This document shows positions 5,862 through 8,743 of a DNA stretch of 8,743 nt, one piece after another. The DNA is taken from positions 1 to 8,743 of the forward strand of contig JAEZHY010000296.1 of NCBI GenBank assembly GCA_023416335.1, read 5' to 3'. Each line of letters opens with the position of its first letter. Positions within the stretch are counted from its first letter, which is position 1. A model generated the notes under the pieces. It made no database searches. It was not told the origin of the DNA and worked only from the letters and a program-made list of their open reading frames with translations. Both the position numbers and the translations under genes were made by a program. This stretch comes from Pseudomonadota bacterium (GTDB lineage Bacteria; Desulfobacterota; Syntrophobacteria; Syntrophobacterales; Syntrophobacteraceae).

Positions 5862-6600
5862 CAGGGAAAAACCCAATACTTTTCTCTGCCTGGCCATAGC
5901 CTCTTTCGGCACGCTCTTTCTCTACCTGCTGTTCAGTCGGATGGAATACCCATGGAACTGGCGGGTCACCTGGGAATACCGCAGGCTCTACCTCCAGGGG
6001 CTGGAATACACCCTGGCCATATCGGTCGGAGCCATCTGCCTGGGTCTTGTTCTCGGGCTTGCCGGAGGTTTTGCAAGGATCTCCGACAACGCGTTCGCGC
6101 GTGAAACAGCAAGGCTCTACGTCATCATCTTTCGGGGCACGCCCCTCCTGATCCAGATTTACATCTTCTATTTCTGCATTGCCGCGGCGATCTACTACGA
6201 GAATGCCGTCGTGATCGGTACTTTTACCCTCGCTGCATTTTCCGGGGCATACATAACGGAAATCGTACGGGCAGGCATTGAATCGGTGGAACGGGGGCAG
6301 GCGGAAGCAGCCCTCTCGACCGGCCTCACCCGCAGCCAGGCGTTACGCTATGTTGTTTTTCCGCAGGCCGTCCGACGCATCATCCCACCCATAACCGGAC
6401 AGTTCGTCTCGCTCATCAAGGACTCCTCGCTCCTCTCGGTGATCTCCGTCCGGGAGCTGACAAAATCCTCGGAGGTAATAAACGCAACGACTTACAAGAC
6501 GTTCGAGGCATATCTGCCGCTTGCTTTCCTGTACCTGCTCCTGACCTTTCCCCTTTCGCACCTGACGCAGCGGCTCGAGCGGAAATTGAAGACCGACTGA
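5809..6600 (+). CDS. Amino acid ABC transporter, permease (HisMQ/GlnP type)
   Basis: Inner-membrane permease of the His/Glu/Gln/Arg family, 263 residues. There is an extra N-terminal hydrophobic segment (about 25-42). The conserved first core helix is GLEYTLAISVGAICLGLVLGL, followed by FRGTPLLIQIY, and then the EAA loop AALSTGLTRSQALRYVVFP (about 167-185) that docks on the ATPase. FVSLIKDSSLLSVIS and a final helix LPLAFLYLLLTFPLS follow. The ATG at 5809 lies inside the binding-protein gene and has no close ribosome site, so coupling is likely. The only later in-frame ATG, at 5941, would remove the first membrane segment and also lacks a ribosome site, so I keep 5809. No ATP-binding subunit follows; tRNA genes come next. 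The ATPase must be encoded elsewhere or shared, if the transporter works. Confidence 0.93.
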   Translation: MADTGSFTRNTSAIFSSDREKPNTFLCLAIASFGTLFLYLLFSRMEYPWNWRVTWEYRRLYLQGLEYTLAISVGAICLGLVLGLAGGFARISDNAFARETARLYVIIFRGTPLLIQIYIFYFCIAAAIYYENAVVIGTFTLAAFSGAYITEIVRAGIESVERGQAEAALSTGLTRSQALRYVVFPQAVRRIIPPITGQFVSLIKDSSLLSVISVRELTKSSEVINATTYKTFEAYLPLAFLYLLLTFPLSHLTQRLERKLKTD

Positions 6601-6637
6601 TACCGAAAAACCTTCGGCGAATTCTTCTCGCTTGGGC

Positions 6638-6666
6638 TTGACTTGCGCGCTGAGATTTAGTATTTT
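6638..6666 (+). promoter_or_regulatory. Sigma70-type promoter of the tRNA-Gln/tRNA-Glu unit
   Basis: TTGACT (6638-6643, five of six matches) and TATTTT (6661-6666, four of six) are separated by exactly 17 bases. Transcription would start near 6673, a few bases before tRNA-Gln at 6677. Spacing and position make this the best promoter in the window. Confidence 0.7.
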
Positions 6667-6676
6667 CACCTTTCGT

Positions 6677-6750
6677 TGGGGGATCGTCCAGCGGCAGGAC
6701 TGCAGACTCTGGATCTGCCTACCAAGGTTCGAATCCTTGTCCCCCAGCCA
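6677..6750 (+). tRNA. tRNA-Gln (anticodon CTG)
   Basis: Full cloverleaf. Acceptor TGGGGGA pairs with TCCCCCA. The D stem is GTCC/GGAC. The anticodon stem GCAGA/TCTGC has loop CTCTGGA, so the anticodon at 6709-6711 is CTG, decoding CAG. The T arm carries GGTTCGAATCC. Discriminator G and an encoded CCA end at 6750. The weak U1-A72 first pair and G73 are expected for tRNA-Gln. It is cotranscribed with tRNA-Glu 13 bases downstream. Confidence 0.97.
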
Positions 6751-6763
6751 TTTTTGTTTTTAG

Positions 6764-6836
6764 GGTCCCATCGTCTAGTGGCCTAGGATAACGGCCTCTC
6801 ACGCCGTAGACACGGGTTCGAACCCCGTTGGGACTA
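6764..6836 (+). tRNA. tRNA-Glu (anticodon CTC)
   Basis: Full cloverleaf. Acceptor GGTCCCA pairs with TGGGACT, with a G1-U72 wobble that some bacterial tRNA-Glu share. The D arm is GTCTAGTGGCCTAGGAT. The anticodon stem ACGGC/GCCGT has loop CTCTCAC, giving CTC, which decodes GAG. The T arm ACGGG TTCGAAC CCCGT is perfect. Discriminator A is at 6836, and TGA rather than CCA follows, so CCA must be added after transcription. A tyrosine-recombinase remnant starts ten bases beyond, so the 3' end of this gene is the likely attachment site of a past integration. Confidence 0.96.
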
Positions 6837-6845
6837 TGAGGTAAG

Positions 6846-7100
6846 TCAAGGGGTTACGGAGCTCTCCGTAGCCCCTTCTGTTTTGGAAGGGATGTTTGGA
6901 AGGGACCGTGAGTAGTTCGAGGCAATCGTGTCCATGAGGGCAGAGAGACCATTGTAAACCGGGCGAAGGTACGTTTCCGTTGTTGATAACCGCTTGTGCC
7001 TATAGAGTTGCTGAGCGGTCTTCATTGACATGTTGTTTTTGTCGGTCAAAATCGAACCCACGAAACGCCTTATCCCGTAGATTTCGAGCCATATTTGTAC
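6846..7100 (-). pseudogene. C-terminal remnant of a tyrosine recombinase (phage-type integrase)
   Basis: The reverse-strand frame, open from 7100 to the stop at 6846 (84 codons), reads as the end of a tyrosine recombinase catalytic domain. EIYGIRRFVGSILTDK is equivalent to the HxxR box, with Arg kept but His replaced by Tyr. QQLYRHKRLSTTETYL contains the second conserved His and the presumed nucleophile Tyr. PVYNGLSALMDTI then follows, as in this family. The first catalytic Arg, the core-binding and arm-binding domains are gone; an in-frame TAG lies just upstream at 7101-7103. It could start only at internal ATG/GTG codons and cannot be active. The final residues run through the tRNA terminator hairpin. 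Its location ten bases from the 3' end of tRNA-Glu is where an island integrase normally lies. Confidence 0.85.
6848..6884 (+). terminator. Strong Rho-independent terminator of the tRNA unit
   Basis: AAGGGGTTACGGA (6848-6860) pairs with TCCGTAGCCCCTT (6865-6877) around loop GCTC, giving 13 pairs with one G-U. The tail CTGTTTT follows. It begins 12 bases after tRNA-Glu and overlaps the end of the integrase remnant on the other strand. Confidence 0.8.
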
Positions 7101-7436
7101 CTATCCCACTAATTATACACACTTCTTAAACTTCTTATTTCTTCAATGTTGCTGGCCGCCTGCGGAACTTTCGCATTGCGCGGCACGGGAAATGCCCACC
7201 CGAAACGCGCCGGTGCTGGATCCGCAAGTCCGGAGGATTACAAGTTAGAAGGGTGTTTCCCTCCCTTAACTCTTCGCTTTCCATCTCATTTCCTGAATTT
7301 CGTTTGCACTTCAGACTAGTTGGCGTACCTTAACCGAAACACTTTGATTGCATCAGACCGACAGATCGTGACCGAACCCATGATCAGGACTGCCCAAATA
7401 GTTCTGGACTGATTTGTTCCCTGCGGAGGAGTAACT
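7101..7436. other. 336-base stretch without a convincing gene
   Basis: A nested dyad occurs at 7178-7210: GCGCG and CGCGC outside, CGGG and CCCG inside, 3x3 internal loop. An open frame on the plus strand (7113-7319) contains SSMLLAACG, which looks like a lipoprotein signal end, but it has no ribosome site. Its only ATG (7146) leaves too short a signal, and the remainder matches nothing I know. On the minus strand I could not extend the integrase remnant beyond 7103. Confidence 0.45.
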
Positions 7437-7571
7437 ATGAAGACTTGGCTCATGACGGCAATTCCTAATTTAGAGCGACTGTACAGGGGGCATCGAGGCT
7501 ATGAGGATGAACTGCAAACCGTCTATAGGTACGACAGCTTTGTCCCCAATCACCGCAATGTTTTTCGGTAG
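7437..7571 (+). pseudogene. 44-codon ORF, probably a truncated N-terminal gene fragment
   Basis: The ATG at 7437 has a strong GGAGGAG about six bases upstream, so this is or was a translated start. The 44 residues begin MKTWLMTAIPNLERLYRG and include VYRYDSFVPNHRNV, then run into TAG at 7569 after FR. YDSFVPNHRNV is reminiscent, from memory, of the N-terminal region of some HNH/restriction-type proteins in which 'YD-x-[FL]-V-x-NH' is followed by '[VI]-x-x-GD'. Here the sequence is cut exactly at that point and Hsp20 sequence takes over in another frame. I therefore read it as a deletion-joined stub rather than a genuine 44-residue protein. The family assignment is weak. Confidence 0.5.
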
Positions 7572-7680
7572 GAGACGAGAGGAAGGGATTGAGGCATCTT
7601 ACAAGGATGGGGTGCTTCAGGTTAATATCCCTAAATCTGAAACAACCAGGCAGAAGAAAATCGAGGTTAAATCGGAGTAA
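7558..7680 (+). pseudogene. C-terminal remnant of an Hsp20/alpha-crystallin small heat shock protein
   Basis: In the frame that includes ATG 7558, codons from about 7588 read EGIEASYKDGVLQVNIPK then KKIEVKSE and TAA at 7678. This is the end of the alpha-crystallin domain: the KDGVL-x-V-x-[IL]-PK strand is diagnostic for Hsp20, and the closing KKI-E-[VI] segment supplies the IxI/V-type tail. Everything N-terminal, about 100 or more residues, is missing and is replaced by the unrelated 44-codon stub in a different frame. The ATG at 7558 has no ribosome site. A Rho-independent terminator 24 bases downstream survives, consistent with the 3' end being original and the 5' end deleted. Confidence 0.8.
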
Positions 7681-7703
7681 GCGGGAAAGAGTCATTGAGC
7701 TTT

Positions 7704-7729
7704 AAAAGGCGGAATTACCCCGCTTTTTT
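7704..7729 (+). terminator. Rho-independent terminator after the Hsp20 remnant
   Basis: AAAAGGCGG (7704-7712) pairs with CCGCTTTT (7720-7727, one G-T pair) around loop AATTACC, with six T in a row at 7724-7729. It probably belonged to the former hsp20 gene and now insulates the FmdB gene. Confidence 0.85.
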
Positions 7730-7761
7730 CGTCCCTAGATGATGCAGGAGGTAGGATCATT

Positions 7762-7998
7762 ATGCCTCTTTACGAGTTCAAGTGTAAAGATTGTGGACTT
7801 ATTTTCGAGGAGCTTGTCTTCTATAGCGACATTAAAGAGGTACTTTGCCCAAAGTGCTCAGGGAATGCAGAAAGAGTCCTCTCAACTCTCAGTCTGAACA
7901 TCCCCGATGAAGACTGCTTAAAGTTTCCGAAGGGAGAACCTCGGGAGATGTGCACGGAGTGCAAACATGGCGGTGGAGCCTGCCCATATTCGGCCTAA
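7762..7998 (+). CDS. FmdB-family zinc-ribbon protein
   Basis: A 78-residue protein of the FmdB (CxxC_CxxC_SSSS-type) family, opening MPLYEFKCKDCG as nearly all members do. The ribbon is C8-x2-C11 and C29-x2-C32 (LCPKCSG), followed by AERVLSTLS. The family is named for a putative regulator beside formamidase/amidase genes, but its real function is unsettled and it occurs in many metabolic contexts. Unusual here is a C-terminal tail with four more cysteines (52, 64, 67, 74, including MCTECKHGGGACPYS), enough for a second metal site. AGGAGG ten bases upstream and AGGA five bases upstream support the ATG at 7762. It sits behind the hsp20 terminator and is probably a single-gene unit. Confidence 0.9.
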   Translation: MPLYEFKCKDCGLIFEELVFYSDIKEVLCPKCSGNAERVLSTLSLNIPDEDCLKFPKGEPREMCTECKHGGGACPYSA

Positions 7999-8060
7999 CA
8001 GATTTATTCATCTATGACGTCCATTGCCTGTGAGCACTTTTACCGGAGTGTTTGCGGTAA

Positions 8061-8153
8061 TCAAGTGAATCGGCGCCTTGTTAGGTCGTCCATGTCCTCC
8101 CCGGATGCGATGATGAAGGGTCGGTTGATCAGTTGGTAAGACTTTGTATCCAT
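8061..8153 (-). CDS. Possible 30-codon small ORF with strong ribosome site
   Basis: On the reverse strand, AAAGGAG lies four bases before ATG at 8153 and the frame runs 30 codons to TGA at 8061. The peptide starts MDTKSYQLINRPFIIASGED and ends DDLTRRRFT. It matches nothing I recognise, so it could be a truncated start of a lost gene, a real small protein, or chance. A short dyad TTACCG/CGGTAA (8040-8060) begins right after the stop but lacks a T tail. Only the ribosome site supports it. Confidence 0.3.
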   Translation of the reverse strand: MDTKSYQLINRPFIIASGEDMDDLTRRRFT

Positions 8154-8743
8154 CTCACTCCTTTAGAGATCTCAAAATTGCAGTGTGTCAGAATAAGAGA
8201 TCTGCGATGCCTACTGCCTTCGGGAATCATCCCGTATCGCTTTGCAAGATGAGAAAATGTCTATTACGTCAATATTGTCGGTTCTTTTTACATTCCGAAA
8301 AAGACTGAAACTAATTGGAATAACTAATAATATGTTGGTATGAGTTTGGGGCGTTGCTTAAAGTGTCGGGATATTTTACATGTTTTTGCGATTGGGCGGT
8401 GAGCTATTCATCTTTTCGGGGTTCTGACGGATCGTATTTTGGTCCAACCCGTATTGGACCTTGGTCCAAGAGGTGTCGCCCGCCTTACTTAAAGATAAAA
8501 GTTAGCAACTAAATCACAACATGCTGATCATGCAATTACATTTTTATTCCTCTTCAAAAACAACCTCCCTTCTATCGAACAAAAATGTACCGCGCGACTG
8601 CTAACCTGCATTGTGACGCAAAAAAAGAAACAAAAATCGAGTACGGAGTTTGCTCTTCCTTACGGGAAAAAGGCCGTTGGCTACAAGTTTCGAATTGCCG
8701 AAGGGAGGAGCAGGAGAGATGGGTTGCTCGCAATCCTCGGCAT
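8154..8743. other. Gene-poor, AT-richer right end
   Basis: No frame here reads as a known protein. Small features are CGGGA/TCCCG around ATCA (about 8220-8235), TCTTTTT (8283-8289) facing AAAAAGA (8298-8304), and the three-box element above. At the edge two frames stay open without a stop: one from ATG 8585 with no ribosome site, and one from GTG 8613 beginning with a Lys/Gln-rich stretch. ATG 8719 follows GGGAGGAG and AGGAG and could start a gene lying beyond the window, but only eight codons are visible. I assign no gene. Confidence 0.4.
8441..8469. promoter_or_regulatory. Three-box alternating inverted repeat GGTCCAA
   Basis: GGTCCAA (8441-8447), its exact complement TTGGACC (8454-8460), and GGTCCAA again (8463-8469) occur within 29 bases. 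The middle box can pair with the left one (6-base loop) or the right one (2-base gap), so two mutually exclusive hairpins, or a multi-site operator, are possible. It lies in an AT-rich, gene-free stretch, and the regulated gene, if any, is not visible. Confidence 0.55.

Noticed and set aside
4875..5912. Long reverse-strand frame of 345 codons
   Set aside because: It is antisense to the binding-protein gene, which has clear family motifs, signal peptide and ribosome site. The reverse peptide has no recognisable domain.
7020..7075. Sequence resembling part of the tRNA-Glu T arm (tcgaaccc) inside the integrase remnant, as a possible attR
   Set aside because: Only about eight bases match and they are explained by the recombinase codons. 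No real direct repeat of the tRNA 3' end was found in the window.
7215..7255. TTGTAATCC on the reverse strand resembling a tRNA-Thr anticodon loop
   Set aside because: No pairing anticodon stem, acceptor stem or T arm could be built around it.
8039..8061. TTACCG/CGGTAA dyad as a terminator for the FmdB gene
   Set aside because: The stem is only six pairs with a nine-base loop, and no T run follows on either strand.
8585..8743. Frame open from ATG 8585 to the right edge
   Set aside because: No ribosome site, no recognisable motif, and another frame is open over the same bases. The open length of about 50 codons can occur by chance.
1..8743. CRISPR array, toxin-antitoxin pair, insertion sequence with terminal repeats, or plasmid origin
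   Set aside because: I scanned for regularly spaced repeats, transposase motifs, iterons and paired small genes and saw none beyond the integrase remnant.

Overview
The window reads as bacterial chromosome of moderately high GC, probably from a Gram-negative. Evidence is Shine-Dalgarno-led genes, signal-peptide proteins, a polar amino acid ABC importer with a periplasmic-type binding protein, and tRNA genes with bacterial promoters and terminators. The mix (UMF1-type transporter, HD phosphohydrolase, Rcp1-like receiver, AtuA-family gene, FmdB zinc ribbon, lone J-domain protein) would suit an environmental anaerobe such as a Desulfobacterota member. That placement is inference and no marker in the window proves it.

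Layout. Bases 1-1220 (minus) hold a two-gene operon: an HD-domain nucleotidase-like gene followed 4 nt later by an MFS/UMF1 transporter cut by the left edge. A degenerate 7-bp repeat separates it from a divergent J-domain gene (1463-1852, plus), which converges on a single-domain response regulator (1889-2338, minus). Just upstream of the regulator is a scrap resembling the last residues of a sensor kinase. Bases 2701-3774 are a broken AtuA-family gene. Then come a small secreted protein with its own terminator (3925-4143), a membrane-anchored zinc-ribbon protein (4400-4753), and a binding protein plus permease of an amino acid importer (5058-6600) with no ATPase gene.

The right third changes character. 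A promoter drives tRNA-Gln(CTG) and tRNA-Glu(CTC), ended by a strong hairpin. Immediately beyond lies the C-terminal stub of a tyrosine recombinase, then a graveyard of truncated genes: a 44-codon N-terminal piece with a good ribosome site, and the last 30-odd codons of an Hsp20 chaperone that still has its terminator. An intact FmdB-type zinc-ribbon gene follows. The last 740 bases are AT-richer, without a convincing gene, but carry a triple inverted-repeat element.

The pattern from the tRNA rightward looks like the eroded end of an island once integrated at tRNA-Glu. I see no complete new defence or mobile system. The points most worth a second look are the decayed genes, the tRNA-Glu/integrase junction, the three-box GGTCCAA element, and the N-terminal domain of the J-domain protein.
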